Shown: positions 24,402 to 37,619, numbered from the stretch's first letter. The stretch is DNA of 64,000 nucleotides from Epiperipatus broadwayi (GCA_028023455.1 JAQFVV010012535.1:2482001-2546000), one strand, 5' to 3'. Notes: a model not told the origin generated them from the letters alone. Numbers and translations are program-made.

Positions 24402-24445
24402 CCTTCAGATCATGATTTCAAGCTATTTGCTATCGTCAGTGAAGG
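24402..24445 (-). ncRNA. Hammerhead ribozyme-like motif A1 (type I)
   Basis: Read on the minus strand: stem I strand CCTTCA; core CUGACGA (U7 to C, a tolerated position); stem II UAGC/GCUU with loop AAAUA (three solid pairs); GAAA; palindromic stem III around UCAUGA; cleavage triplet ending UC; stem I strand UGAAGG. Stem I pairs perfectly over six bases. The minimal palindromic stem III is the form that works as a dimer in animal satellite and retrozyme ribozymes. Activity untested; the first stem II pair is a U-U mismatch, so it may be weak. Confidence 0.65.
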
Positions 24446-24799
24446 ACAGGAATAAGAAACTAGATCTAAACACCAACTCTGAGCATTTATGAAACAATTT
24501 CTATTCAGCTTGCAAGCATGAATCTTTTAGACACATAATGTCTTCAAACTCAGCATAGCAAGCCAGATAACTATATGGGTCTATCAGTTCAGCATCACCA
24601 CATAGTAGTAGCCTCTGCAATATATATCATTGCAAGAAAAACCTCAAAGGTATATTTATGAAAAACAAAAAAAACAAGTTAAACTTGCTAACGCTTGTAT
24701 TTATGACAATAGATGGCGTTCTACCAAAAACATCCTCAAGTGTATGTTTGTTTACATAAACATCAGAGCAAGCATTCACTATCTCTAACTTTAGTTCCA

Positions 24800-24844
24800 C
24801 CTTCAGATCATGATTTCAAGCTATTTGCTAGTGTCAGTGAAAGG
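24800..24844 (-). ncRNA. Hammerhead ribozyme-like motif A2, core damaged
   Basis: Same layout as A1, but the core reads CUGACAC, so the essential G8 and A9 are lost. Stem I also has a one-base insertion (CCTTTCA). Predicted inactive. Confidence 0.6.
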
Positions 24845-25472
24845 ACAGGAATAAGAAACTAGATCTAAACACCAACTCTGAGCGTTTATGAAACAATTTC
24901 TATTCAGCTTGCAAGCATGAATCTTTTAGACATGTAATGTCTTCAAACTCAGCATAGTAAGCCAGATAGCTATATGGGTCTGATATCAGTTCAGCATCAC
25001 CACATAGTAGAAGCCTCTGCAATATATATCATTGCAAGAAAAACCTCAAAGGTACATTTATGAAAAACAAAAAAAACAAGTTAAACTTGCTAACGCTTGT
25101 ATTTATGACAATAGATGACATTCTACCAAAAACACTATCAAGCGTATGTTTGTTTACATAAACGTCAGAGCAAGCATTCACTATCTCTAACTTTAGTTCC
25201 ACCTTCAGATCATAAATACAAGCGTTAGCAAGTTTAACTTGTTTTTTTTTTTTTCATAAATGTACCTTTGAGGTTTTTCTTGCAATGATATATATTGTAG
25301 AGGCTTCTATTATGTGGTGATGCTGAACTGATATCAGACCCATATAGCTATCTGGCTTGCTATGCTGAGTTTGAAGACATTACATGTCTAAAAGATTCAC
25401 GCTTGCAAGCTGAATAGAAATTGTTTCATAAACGCTCAGAGTTGGTGTTTAGATCTAGTTTCTTATTCCTGT

Positions 25473-25516
25473 CCTTCACTGATGATAGCAAATAGCTTGA
25501 AATCATGATCTGAAAG
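25473..25516 (+). ncRNA. Hammerhead ribozyme-like motif A4 (inverted unit)
   Basis: Plus strand: CCTTCA, core CUGAUGA (consensus), UAGC/GCUU stem II with AAAUA loop, GAAA, UCAUGA stem III, UC cleavage site at about 25510, then UGAAAG. Stem I has one A-C mismatch relative to A1. Confidence 0.65.
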
Positions 25517-25663
25517 TGGAACTAAAGTTAGAGATAGAGAATGCTTGCTCTGACGTTTATGTAAACAAACATATGCTTGATGGTGTTTTTGGTAGAATGC
25601 CATCTATTGTCATAAATACAAGCGTTAGCAAGTTTAACTTATTTTTTTGTTTTATATATATAT

Positions 25664-26880
25664 CATCATCATTATCAACCATTATCAATCCACTGCAGGA
25701 TGAAAGTCTTTCCAAGTTCAATCCATCTTCTCCGATTTTTAGCTTTTCTTCTCCAAATCACCCCTGCACACTTTCTTATTTCATCTATCCATCTCACATG
25801 TGATTTTTTTCTGGGTCTTTTACAATCTCTTGGAATTCAGTTTAAAATTTCAATTGTCCATCTATTATCAGCACTCCTAGAAATATGTCCAGTCCAACTC
25901 CACTTCAGTCTTTTAATTTTTTCAATGAGGTCAGTAACACTGTTTGTTCTCTTATCCATATATTGCATTTTTGATCTCTTCTTATTACTCCCAACATGCA
26001 TCTTTACATACTTCTTTGAGTGGTTTGAAGTCTCTGTATTGCTCTTCTATTAAGTGTCCAAGTCTCAGATTCATAAGTAAGAACTGGTAAAACACATTTA
26101 TTAAAAACCTTCCTTTTCAAACACATAGGCATATTTCCTTTTAGCATCAAGTTATTTCTACCAAAAGCACTCCAACCAAGTTTAATTTTATGATTAATTT
26201 CATTCATTATGTTTTCATCTGTATTAATATTCTGACCAAGATATTTGTAACTGTTAACTTCTTCTAACTCATCATAATCAATTTTTATTTTCATATTTTG
26301 AGAAAATCCATTAAACATTACTTTAGTCTTTTTAACATTTTTCTTTAGTCCCACTTTCCTACTTTCATCTGATAACTCTTGCAACATTTCCTGCAGCTCT
26401 AAAGCATTATTTGCAAAAACAACTACATCATCTGCAAAATCTAAATGACTTAAATAATCTCCATTTACTTTCACTCCTTTAGCTTCCCATTTTAATCCAC
26501 AAAATACTTCTTGCAGCACTGCTGTAAAAAGTTTTGAAGATATGGAGTCACAATTTTTGTCTGTCATAATTGTGTATATTGGAAAAATATTTATCATTTA
26601 CACAAACATTCATTCTGCCTTATCAGGCAACTGAAAAGAAAGACCATGTTGATTTTTGATCTTAAACTCAGACGTAAAAAGCCAATAAACTCACCACACT
26701 GACTAATGCGTGTTGGTGAGCAGCCCACCAATGTTCGTATACTATATTAGTAATCACATAGTAATAACAGCTGCAAGGACAAGAACGTATGGAGAGGACA
26801 ATTAGGAATTTGCCCTGCTCGGTTCCTTTAAGACCTCCAAGAAGAATCAAAAGATCTCCTTTCAGTTAATAGCAAATGAA
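25664..26880 (-). mobile_element. Internally deleted RTE-like retrotransposon
   Basis: From 26876 leftward it has the same 5' segment as the element at the left edge, up to MTDKN. It then jumps directly to the middle of reverse transcriptase (CDSISSKLFTAVLQEVFCGLKWE, then LSHLDFADDVVVFA). The endonuclease and the N-terminal half of RT are missing. The 3' part (about 26000-25690) still encodes, in broken frames, KRPRKKSHVRWIDEIRKCAGVIW and the last coding residues. It ends in a GATGATGATG tail at about 25664-25675, next to array A. Confidence 0.85.
26004..26597 (-). pseudogene. Reverse-transcriptase C-terminal half fused to the element's start
   Basis: 197-residue frame: MINIFPIYTIMTDKN from the 5' region, then the RT palm with the catalytic FADDVVVFA box at about residues 53-61, then VNSYKYLGQNINTDENIMNEINHKIKLGWSAFGR and VLPVLTYESETWTLNRRAIQRLQTTQRS. 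The family's upstream RT motifs are deleted, so it cannot be an active polymerase. The join keeps the frame open. Downstream coding sequence continues out of frame. Confidence 0.7.
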
Positions 26881-27760
26881 TATTAAGAACTCACCCTAAA
26901 AGTCAAATAAGAGATGAAAGCAGTTTGCATATGGTCGAATTAATAATACATTTGGTCCCAATATATGCCACCTTATGAGTTGTATTCTATATATTAAAAA
27001 GCTTTTTTTAAAAAATTCATTAAAATTTTTTTTATTAATAAAAACAATGGTAATGATTTATAATAAAGCTGATTTTAATAATAATGGTAGTAATATTAAA
27101 AGTGTTAATAAAAAAGAAAGCAAATATTTTTTTAAGCGATTGATTTATTTGTTTTGCTTCTCATTTTTATCTTGAATATCTAACGAAGGTAATTTTTAAT
27201 CTTCTCTTTTGCGACGATCATAAACGTCTTTATTTTACAGATAAATATCCATATATGGTATATATATAAACCTTAAAACTTACGAGTTAATAGTATTTAT
27301 CGAGAAAACAGAGAAATTGAGTTTAATGATCTAACAGAGCAGCGGGTATTTAAAATTTGAATAGCAAAATTTTTATCTTTTAATACTTTTATTATTTTTA
27401 CAGTAAAATCACACCCCCTCCCTTCATTCAATTATTGCTAATCACTTTTGCATTAAATTTAATGCATTTTTATTAATTCCTTTTTGATTTTTAAAATATT
27501 CTAATTCAATATATATAATAAAACATTATAAGTATAATATATATACAAATTTGCTCTGCAAGAGATATTCCTTAGCAAGCACTTAAGTATTCATAACAAT
27601 CACTTTTCAATAAATGCTTTATTTAATCTTAGATGTAGATTTTAATTTAATAATATTTTAATATTACTTTTTATATATGAGGAAGAGTAAAGGGTTCAAA
27701 ACATTTTAGAAGCTATTAGCAAAGCATTTTTTTACAATGCTTGCATTAATATATATATAT
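26881..27760. other. AT-rich stretch, no gene seen
   Basis: No recognised exon or repeat family. (TA)n near 27752-27760 leads into the SINE. Confidence 0.5.
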
Positions 27761-27851
27761 CATATGTCATAGCATCGACTGGGAGATGAACCCGCAACAA
27801 CTGAGTGCAATCAACTGCTTGTTTGCAAGGCGGCTGCGCTGACCTCTCGGT
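27761..27851 (-). mobile_element. tRNA-derived SINE, same family as 13.3 kb
   Basis: Minus strand: CCGAGAGGTCAGCGC (A-box region), GCCGCCTTGCAA, AAGCAGTTG, then GCGGGTTCATCTCCC (B-box region) and the tail CGATGCTATGACATATG. The anticodon arm is disrupted by an insertion. The GACATATG tail is shared with the 13.3 kb copy, and GAGAGGTCAGCG and GATGCTAT with the 57.9 kb copy. Confidence 0.75.
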
Positions 27852-27859
27852 TTTAAATT

Positions 27860-30800
27860 TAGAAACTTATGTTCTGTAGAATAAATGGGTAATTAATCAT
27901 ATGCATTTGGATTTACAAATATCAAACTTATTCCACCCACCATATTGACACTGGCTATTCTAAATAAACATATTAATAATTATCACAAATCATTTATTAA
28001 ACTAAAGATGATCTTTATCCCAGATATAAATTTTAAGCCTATTAATAGTAGTTTCCTCATAGCAATGAATTTCATAAGAATAAATTGAGAAAAAGTACTA
28101 AAATCAACATCAAATTTTTTTTAAATCATGAAATTCACATATTGATATTTTAATCCCCCCCCCAAAAAAAAAATGTAAAAATATCAGAATAACTAAAAAA
28201 GTGGAAACTTCAAAGAATAAAATCTTGTCTTGATACATGTCTTCTTTATATTGAAATTTTCATGAGATTTGTGAGATTTCATTTTAGAAAAAAATGTTGA
28301 ATGACTAAAATCTTAATTTTTTTACAATGTTTATTAAGATTTACAATTATTTTTGTACAATAATTACATAATAATGATCAAAATACAAACATATTCATTA
28401 TTACATTTTTATTTTATATGTATATATTTTATTTTTAAGAATAGAAAGATAAAGTACCAGTGTAATGTTAGCAAAAACAATCATAACATTGTAGTAGATA
28501 TGCCTTTTCAAACTGATTACTAATATGCTGTCAATAACCATCTGTTAAAAGTATTGAAATATTATAAAAGTTATTAAAAATTGTAATATTTCAAATAAAT
28601 ATTTGATAGGTTTATTAGATATTGGTATTTACTTGTTCAAATTTTAAAAATAAATGGCAAAAAAAAATTTCCTTGGTTTTAGAACTCAATCTGCTTCTTA
28701 TCACTGTTTAACGATAAAACTGTTTCTTATTTCTCTCACAATCTTACTTCTTTAATATTTGCAAAGTTCAAATATGGCTTTTTTAGAATTTATTTTATTT
28801 GTAAACATATGTTACTATCAAAGCAAGTTCAGTTTATTATACTCTAATATTGAATAAATGATTTAATACTAAAATTAAATGTTAAAAATTTACAAATCTC
28901 TCTCTGGGGAGAACAATAAATCTGTTAAAGTGTATTAGGGTAAATGATTAATATAACTGATTTTTTTATTAAACATACACATACAGAGTAATTCAACTTC
29001 ATTTTTTCTATGTGTAATATATTTTATAGATGTACCTAACAATCTTCACTTCATCATATATTTTTTGAGTATATAATAGACATTTTAAAAGATAAATGAT
29101 CCACAAGATACAGTCTTACTACTGAAGCAGGACTGATTATAATCTCTAACATATATCTTTATTATGTGTGTAGTATTTATCAATACTAAATTATTACATT
29201 TTGATTTACAAGTATCAAAATTATTCCACTTACAACTTTGGCATCATCCACTGTAGACATACAGTAACTCTCACAATTGTTATATTGTCAAGTATGATTG
29301 AATAGATGATTTAAAATTATTACTAACTTTAAAGTTAATATTTTTTTAAAATATGTATACTTTCAATGCATTAGAATCATGTTAATAGTTATCAACATGG
29401 CCATATAGTCATTTATCTTTTCAGTTCATTAACACCTTTTTAAATATACAACCACACTCAAAACAATAAAATAATTTCTAAAGTTTAAAACAAGTTAAAA
29501 TATTTATTTATATTTGCTATTTATAATAAGAGAAGAACACATGCAAAGTTGGGCAATAAAGAGTTAAAGAGATATTTTATTTACATTAATTCTTTAATGG
29601 AAATTTGCACATTTTGCATTCATTTAATGAGAAGTGAAATAATATTGCTTTATTAGTTTAAAAAATCTCAAGATATGAGTATTATACAGAGAAACCTATT
29701 ACAAATAGGTTGACATCCAATTCACAATGTGACTGATAGATATTTTCTTGTTTTTCACATGGGTGCTTATATTTGATAATATTATTTTTTTGTTTTGATT
29801 CTGAAAATGAATGTGTAAATTTTCAATAGTTTATTTACATAATTATAATTTATTTCACATAATATTTAATATATATTTTAAAATTCAATTTTATTTGAAA
29901 ATTTTAGAAGAAAAGAAATCAATAATGCATGGCTGCAATTTGTAATTGGCTAAAAAATAGTGCATTCATATTGCCCATAGAAGACTGTTTTTGTCACTTT
30001 TTTAAAAGTTAAAAGTTGAATTCTGAACAATAATTTGTTCAGGTTTTAGAAACTGAGTTAAAACAAATCTTATTTTTTAATTTAATATTTTTATCAGACA
30101 TATGGTAATAATTCCTATAAGAAAAGGTTTTTCTTATTAATTTTATTATGTACTTTATTCAGTTTATTATTTTTTTTGTATATTTGTAAAGTTGAAGTAA
30201 TATTTTTAAAAATAATTTTTATTTGCAAATTTATATTTATAAGAAATAATTAGAAAAAAAATTGATTAAACAAAAAGTTGAAATTTAATACAACTAGTAG
30301 CTAGGTCAAATCTAAAAAATATAAAAAGCTAAGTCATTTATTTAATTTTAAATATAATTAAAAGAATAAAAACATAGTAAAAGCTATAAATTTACTTAAT
30401 GAAATTAAAAAACAAAACAAAACTTATCATTTATATTAACTGGAATAACAAAATGTTTTTTCTCTCATAATAATTAAAAAAATAAAATAAATATATTATT
30501 ATAAAAATAAATATATTTCATATTTATTAAATACAACTAACTTTTAAATGATTTAAAAATTATCTTGAAACAAAAAAATATTTACAATCATTTTGCTTAA
30601 CAAATAAAATATAAACAAGTATTGCCATTTTGTGCAATTTGAATTCTGCAATTTGAGCTTTAAACTAAAAAACTTTATTTTATTACTAAATCTTGCCATT
30701 AAATGAAAATTAAAATATTGTGACATGCACAGTCATCATTTATTATCTTTATATAGTCAAAAATAATATCAATAAAGAAAATAATTAGAAATCTCATGAT

Positions 30801-31040
30801 TTATAAATATATTGAAATTTAATGTGAATGTACAACAAGTGAATGATATATTTATTAAAATTAAAAATAAAATGTTTTTATGTCATATTAAATAATAACA
30901 ATGGACTTTATTAACCCTGTTGTACTGCCCTAGCATTCTGACAGATTTCTTTGTTCTTATTTACTTTAAGCTTTCAACATTCACTTTAATATTAAAGAAT
31001 TATTTATTATTAGAATATAATAAATTTTACCACATTTGAT
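27860..31040. other. Long AT-rich stretch, no gene seen
   Basis: Over 3 kb of very AT-rich sequence with homopolymers (C10A10-like run at 28156-28175). I see no exon, RNA gene or repeat family in it. Confidence 0.5.
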
Positions 31041-31046
31041 AGATAT

Positions 31047-31430
31047 TTTTGTTTAGAAATTAAATAAATTTTAAAAAATCACAGTTGATTTTTGAAATTA
31101 TTTTAAAAATTAAATTTTAATTAAAACAGAGCATTGTTTCATTATCAACTTTCAGGTGAAGCAGATTCAATTTGCAAAATGAACCAAATCTTTTTTGTTT
31201 GGTGTTTGTTTAAAAATCTGAATGAATTATTTTTAATGTTTAGAAATTAAATGAGTTTAAAAAAATCACATTTGATTTTGGGAATTATTTAAAAATCAGA
31301 TTTTAATCAAAGCAAAACATTGTTTCATTATCAAATTTCAGGTGAAATAGATTTAATTTGCAAAATAAACAAAATCTTCTTTGATGCTTGTTTTAAAACT
31401 CTGAGTGAATTATTTTTAATATCTAGTAAA
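31047..31430. repeat. Tandem duplication, period about 187 bp, two copies
   Basis: TTTAGAAATTAAAT...TTTAAAAAATCACA, GCATTGTTTCATTATCAA and TTTCAGGTGAA...TTAATTTGCAAAAT recur in the same order about 187 bases apart, with scattered differences. Non-coding. Confidence 0.8.
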
Positions 31431-33140
31431 CCCACCAATTTATGCTTTAAAAGTTTATTTTTTTTCATAATTTTATGATATAACTAAATGTTATAACTGT
31501 CTGTTTAGTGACAATATTTCTGTATTTTCTGTTAATGTAATCTCTATGGTAACATATTCAGAAGAAGATATTTTTTATATTTAAAAGTAAAACATTCATG
31601 TAAAAAATAAATATGCAATAATATATATTTTGATTTCAAATAATTATTATCCAATTACTATATGAAAAAGATCATAAACTTTCCAAAAATCAAGTTTTTA
31701 GACCATCAAAATATTTTCTCAAAGTAATCTCACAAAGTTTGAGATCAGAAAATATATAATAGGCATCCATTATCTGAGACTTTGAAGACCCATTTATTCA
31801 ATTATGCTGAGATCTTTTGAATGATTTTGAAATAAAAAAATTAGACATGAATTTTAAAGCTGTAAAAAAATTGCAAAATTTCTCAGTAGAGAGTGAAAAA
31901 TACAAATTCACTTTTTTGACTTCTGGCTCAATAAAATTTTGTAATTAAAAATAAAAATGTTAAAATTAAAATAAAGAAAAATTCATGCTCCATGAGCTAA
32001 TCATAAAATAATGCATCATGGTTGTTACCAAGCAATAGAAAAAGCTCAGCAAAAGAACATTTTTTTTCCTTTGGAAAAAATTTCTTTTATTTTACTTACT
32101 TTTCATCAACAGTCTGTGGATTTGTAATAAAAACATAATGTAATGTGAGTAGAGGCCCTGTAGAAAGGGCAGAATGTAAACTCTCCTCAGTTAATGTCTG
32201 CAGGAATAAATAAAATGGATAACAACTAATGCTATACTGACTATCCAAAACATCAACCTTTTGGATTTACCATGAATCACAGTGTTTATACAAGGAATAG
32301 TTGGACATCATCTAATAATAAAAATCCCTTTGTTTAATTGATATTAGTAATGAGCAACATAATTTATTTTTATAAAGACTAAAAGTATTTAATCATTATG
32401 AAGTATTAAAGCAATTATTACTTTTCTTCTGTGTAATGTGTTTCATCACATATTTAAGCCTGTCATCACAGTATAAACAAATTTTAGAAATTTTAAAATG
32501 GAAAATACAAATGCCTTACTTCTAAATCAATACACTATTCATAATACAATTAAGATAAATGATTCTAAAATAAAATAGAAGTTTAGACACATCCAGCATC
32601 AAAGCTAATATCAATAATGGTAAACTAATTATTTTTAATTATTAATTATTTTATATTAATGTCATTCACCTAATAGCTATTTGAGGTATATTTCCAACAT
32701 TTTATTTGAAGAATAAACTTTTCTTCTGTATTGAATATCAATATATTTTGTTATTGATTAACAACATAAAAGTACATACAAAAAACATTTTTAAAAATAA
32801 TATTTCAACTTTTCAAAGTCTAATTAATAGTATAATCTATATTTCAGATGTTTCAGGATCAAGAATCAGTTATCAAGTAACAAAAAATAGTTAAACGCAA
32901 GTAAATCATTATATGATATTAATGAGATATTTTTTTTAAGGAAATGATAAGAAACCAAAGGCATGGTTCAACTCAGGATATTTCAGATTAATCAAACATT
33001 TCTACTATAATGTGATAATATTCCTTCTGTATTCCTATGCCTTAAGCTTAAGTAAATAATGGGATACAATAGCTATTTTCTTTTTCTCTAAGAAATAAAT
33101 TTATAAATAAATAATACTGATGGAGACAAGAGCATTACAT
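31431..33140. other. AT-rich stretch, no gene seen
   Basis: No supportable exon or element. Confidence 0.5.
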
Positions 33141-33145
33141 TAGAG

Positions 33146-33434
<289 letters not shown>

Positions 33435-33590
33435 GTGGATTAGTGTTAATGTCAAAACAGGCATATTAAAAAAAAAGTAAAGCGAATTGGTGATTGAAGA
33501 ATCTATAAAAATACTTTTCTAAATTTTTATTTTTACAAACAAACTTTAAATTATTAATTGTCTAATCCCTTTGCTATATTTATTTTCAAA

Positions 33591-33788
33591 ATGTCAATGG
33601 ATTCAAGCCAATTATCATATTATGTATGCACAAACGCGATAGATTTATTACCGAATCAGTTAAAAGAATACTTTTATACACAAAATGATTTAAATGAGCA
33701 ATATAATGCAACATCAATGTCGATGAATAGTAATTTAAATACGCGACAGTTAACTAGTTTTTTTAAAGTGGAAGTACATTACTGTTAA
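33591..33788 (+). CDS. Possible small coding exon or chance frame, 65 codons
   Basis: From the internal ATG at 33591 (AAAATGT context) the frame reads MSMDSSQLSYYVCTNAIDLLPNQLKEYFYTQ, then NDLNEQYNATSMSMN. It has a more balanced residue composition than the surrounding AT-driven frames. No family recognised, and no strong GT donor ends it. A GC patch (GCCGCCGCCGACG) lies 300 bases downstream at 34088-34100. Reported as weak. Confidence 0.2.
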   Translation: MSMDSSQLSYYVCTNAIDLLPNQLKEYFYTQNDLNEQYNATSMSMNSNLNTRQLTSFFKVEVHYC

Positions 33789-33789
33789 T

Positions 33790-35790
33790 GGAAAATAATC
33801 AAAGAAGAGATTTTTAGACCTTTTGTTGACATATAAGATTAGTTAGTACAGTTATTAAATTTGATTTCAAAATGTTGATTTTATTTTGAAAGTCATGACT
33901 CGCATGTCATTGATACTTCAGTTAATTTTTGCATGTTTGAAAATAAAAATAAAATAAAACGATGCTCTAAACCTGTAAGAATTTGACTTTCACCAATTGA
34001 AGAATCATGTTTGACCATCGGCCCCTCAGGAATTTTCATTAAGAAGTAAAGTCAATTGAGAGTGCCTTTCCTACTTCTTTCCATCGCCGCCGCCGACGTA
34101 CTTTTGATTTCAAAAATCTTTTAGACATTCGTGTTTTAAATTACTATACATTGCTTTTATTTCTGCATTATATATATACACACAAGTATGTTAAAATTAT
34201 TGTAATAAACGATCTGTTAAAAAGGAGTTAGTCAATTCCAAAATATTTAACTTTAGGCACTTTAATAAAAAAATAATAATGGTAATAATAAACATTTTAT
34301 TATCTTAGTAATAGTATAATATTGTTTTTATTATAAAGTTATTACAGCTTTATTTTAATGATATAAGGATTTATTATTTTATGATATAAAATTTATTTGT
34401 AATCTAGCTATAAAAAGACAAATACGATTTATAAAAATTATAAATTAGCAGACATATGTCTATCTGGAACAAAATATAATCTTGTGGTAACCTATTGTAT
34501 ACATGTATAAACTTTATGTTATATCACATATAGATATGAAAATTATATATAAGACAGCATAACTTCATTCTAAATAAGTAATTTAATGGTTTGGTTCCCG
34601 AGAAATAATACCATCAGAAGTGACAGACTAAGCCGCTTTTAGAAAAGTAGTTAGCACATCCACTTTCTTCATTCACGTCTATGAATTTGGATAGAATTAT
34701 AATTTTTTAGGTTTAAACAGACATGAAACTTTTTCTCAAGATAACTCATCAGTCATTTAATTTTTAATCACCAAATGGACATCTAGATACTCTTAGCTTG
34801 ATTGTAAACCAGGGTGGATAAATACTCCGATTTTCACGTTTTGAGACTCTGAAAGACTTTCCCTTTAATTGTTTTTCTTTAGAATGATATGAGAGAAGTC
34901 TGCATTTGCAATGGACTAATTAAAGGAGGTTAACCTATTTTTATAACTGCATTCATATATATATACTCTGCCTTCTTTATATTAGAACCTTTATACAATG
35001 ATTCACCAATGTAATCTTTATTAGTTTGTATTCACTATTTTAATTAATAATCAAATATTCATTATAGTGATCCTTAAAAAAAAATAATGTATTTTTTTAA
35101 AAAAATGTTTGCCATTGATATCATGAAAGTATTGCTATTTTCTTAAGATAAAAGAGTAAAATTCACTCCAAGAAAAAAAAAAGTTTTATACTAGATTTAT
35201 TCATTATGTAATTAAAAAGAAAGTAATAAAGAGCAATTATAAAAATAAAAAATATGATTTATCTAATTTTTATTTATTATTCTGACACTTTAAAGTCAGA
35301 AAAAGTTTTTAATGTAAATATACACAATCCTTATTTTAAAAAATGCAAATTTTATTCAGCATGTAATTAAAAATAAACTTTCACTATATATGGAATTAAA
35401 GGGCATTAAAAATAAATTTAAAAATGTGGACATTTCTTAAAATGCAATTTTACTTCAACTGCATTTTGTTTTACATTCTTATATCAATATAAATTTTTAT
35501 TTCCTCCCAGGCAAAATTGTCTGTACCTTAAGTACAAATAATATTTCTAAAAAAATAATAAAAAAGATTTAATTGCATATATTATTAAAACTGCATTAAC
35601 CAACTGTACAATACATTTTTGAGATGGTAGGTCATTAATTTTAAAATGTTTTTTAAACAGCACTGCATGCCCCCCTCCAAAACAACAACAACAACAACAA
35701 CAAAAAAACATTTTTATTCTTAAGTATTATAAAAAACAAACAAATCAAATACTGATAATATAAAATACACCAACAAAAAATTTAGAAATA
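33790..35790. other. Non-coding stretch with one GCC-repeat patch
   Basis: Mostly AT-rich. Positions 34083-34102 (ATCGCCGCCGCCGACGTAC) are an isolated GC-rich patch. Nothing else recognised. Confidence 0.5.
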
Positions 35791-35792
35791 TA

Positions 35793-37618
35793 ACAAAATT
35801 GGATAATAGTATGAATACTGAACCCTACCATCTAATGGCACTGTGTTTCACAAAATGCACATCAATATACCATTTTAGCAGCCTTAACTTAGGGCTGACA
35901 GTACAAGAGGTGTTTTTTTAGCTGTAACAGGCTGCCTGAGGGTGATGTATTCTATGATTACATAACAAAATACTATGACCATTGCATTGTGACAGTATTC
36001 ATCAAGTGAGCATTCTTGAAGTCTTGCTACAGTCTGATATGATGGTGGCCATATTTGAAAAAGATGAAACTCTGCAAATTTCATTGTTGGAAATTTTTTA
36101 GAAAGCATAGTGGAATTAGTATTTTATATTAAGAATTGCCATGTTGTCACACACACTTCCCTATACTTTTGAACTGCACACAACTTGAAAAGGTTCTTCT
36201 TTAGGCAGAGTTTTTTTCTGATTTGTGCAAATGTTCATTTATGTGTGAATCCATGCGAGAACTGTCAAATGTTGTCTGCAAGTTGTCCAAATTGATCGAA
36301 GCTGAGTGAATTGCCAGCTGGCTACACAAGGGGATGCACAAATATGGTGTTTCCCCAGAAAGAGAAACTCATGAAAGCATACCTATGTAGGTCTGCATAA
36401 GGGAAATTGGTTCGAAGGCTCCAAAATTTCATTACTTACAACTCTGAGGTTTCCCTGTTATTTTATTTGTGTTACTTTTGGCTGCTGTTGTTTATGCCCC
36501 TGTAAATGGTGGTGTTTTTTTTTACTTGTTTTGCTTCACAACTTGTCCAAAGTTTTGTTTCTTTTTGATTTAATAAATTATTTTATGGGGAAACTTGTTG
36601 TTGTTTTTATTGTTCACATGATTATAAAGTACGTAGGTAATATTTGATAAGTTTCATTAACAGTTAAAGTAGGTAATATTTTATTATACAAAAAAGAAAA
36701 AAGTGTTTAAGAGTTGATTCAAAAGGCCCCCCCCCCCAAAAAAAAAAATAAAATAAAATAATAATAAAGAACTGTGCAATAACATAATAAAATGTTCAAA
36801 AAGAAAATCCAAAAACAAGTCGATAACTTCCCCCAGCTTAAAAAAACAAACTGTTTATGTCTTTTTTTAAAATTAAGGGCCCAAAAAATTAAGGAAGAAT
36901 TTTTCACTATCATATAAAGCTTTCTGTTGTGTAAAGATTTTTTTTAAAAGAAAAGACAATTAAAAATCAAAACAACCCCTCTCCCCTTCACCCTCTAAAA
37001 AAGCCAGTGTTGGTTTATTCAAAAGTACCGAATTGTTGAAGACTTTCAGCAAATCAAAACATCAACCAAAAAAAAAAAGAAGAAGATAAGTTAAAAGCAA
37101 ACAACCAACCCACTTCCATCATTTAAAAACAACAAAATGTTTGTTACCGTATTTTTGTGTAAACAAACCGATGGAGCGTTAATCAATAATTTAAAAGCAA
37201 AGCAACAACCCTACACTATCTAAAAACAGAGTGTTTGTTTCTTACAAAAACAAACCCCACCCAAAAAAAACCATATGAAAAAAAAATTTGGTTTACCGTA
37301 AATAATATTATGTAAAAAAACCTATGGACGTTAATTTACAAACAAACCACACCCCTAGACCATCTAAAAATAAAGTATTTGTGTATTAAAAACAAAAAAA
37401 AAAATGGGGTGGAATAAAAAAAAACTTTGGTGGTTTACTGTTGCCAATGAAAAAAAATTAAAAACCAATTGGAAAAAAAATGAAAAATTAATAAAAACCA
37501 GTTGGAAAAAAAATCTTTTATGGTAATAGCCCATGAATCAGTATATTGATGTGAATTGTGTGAAAAAGAGTGCCATCAGAAGGTAAGATTCAGTATTCAT
37601 ATTATTACCCAAATTTGT
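35793..37618. mobile_element. Decayed inverted-repeat element, about 1.8 kb
   Basis: An 80-90-bp segment at 35793-35873 (ATAGTATGAATACTGAA, TAATGGCACT, CACATCAATATAC) recurs inverted at about 37535-37618. Between them lies less AT-rich sequence (35.88-36.55 kb) with no intact transposase and then a decayed tandem repeat. Probably a degraded DNA transposon; a target duplication is not resolved. Confidence 0.6.
36720..37450. repeat. Degenerate A/C-rich tandem repeat inside the 35.8-37.6 kb element
   Basis: Four loosely spaced units recur: AACAACCC...CCCTC/CACTATC...TAAAAACAGAGTGTTTGTTT-like blocks near 36970, 37105, 37205 and 37345. They are interleaved with A and C homopolymers (CCCCCCCCCC then A11 at 36727). 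Confidence 0.55.
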
Positions 37619-37619
37619 G

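Larger units (their letters stand above)
24307..25655. mobile_element. Ribozyme-bearing tandem/inverted repeat array A (retrozyme- or Penelope-repeat-like)
   Basis: Two full direct monomers start at 24307 and 24705 (period about 400 bp: 398 and 402). A third at 25107 breaks at about 25212, and one inverted full monomer plus an end fragment runs from about 25214 to 25655. Monomers contain AGAAACTAGATCTAAACACC, ATATATCATTGCAAGAAAAACC and AAAAACAAG...CTTGCTAACGCTTGTATTTATGA. Each complete unit has a hammerhead-like motif, transcribed minus-ward in the direct units and plus-ward in the inverted one. There is no protein frame. A related family forms array B and a short copy lies at 53.99-54.20 kb. 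Confidence 0.8.

Noticed and set aside
36000-36110. 74-codon minus-strand frame MLSKKFPTMKFAEF...
   Set aside because: Lies inside the decayed inverted-repeat element; no transposase motif and no support as a gene.
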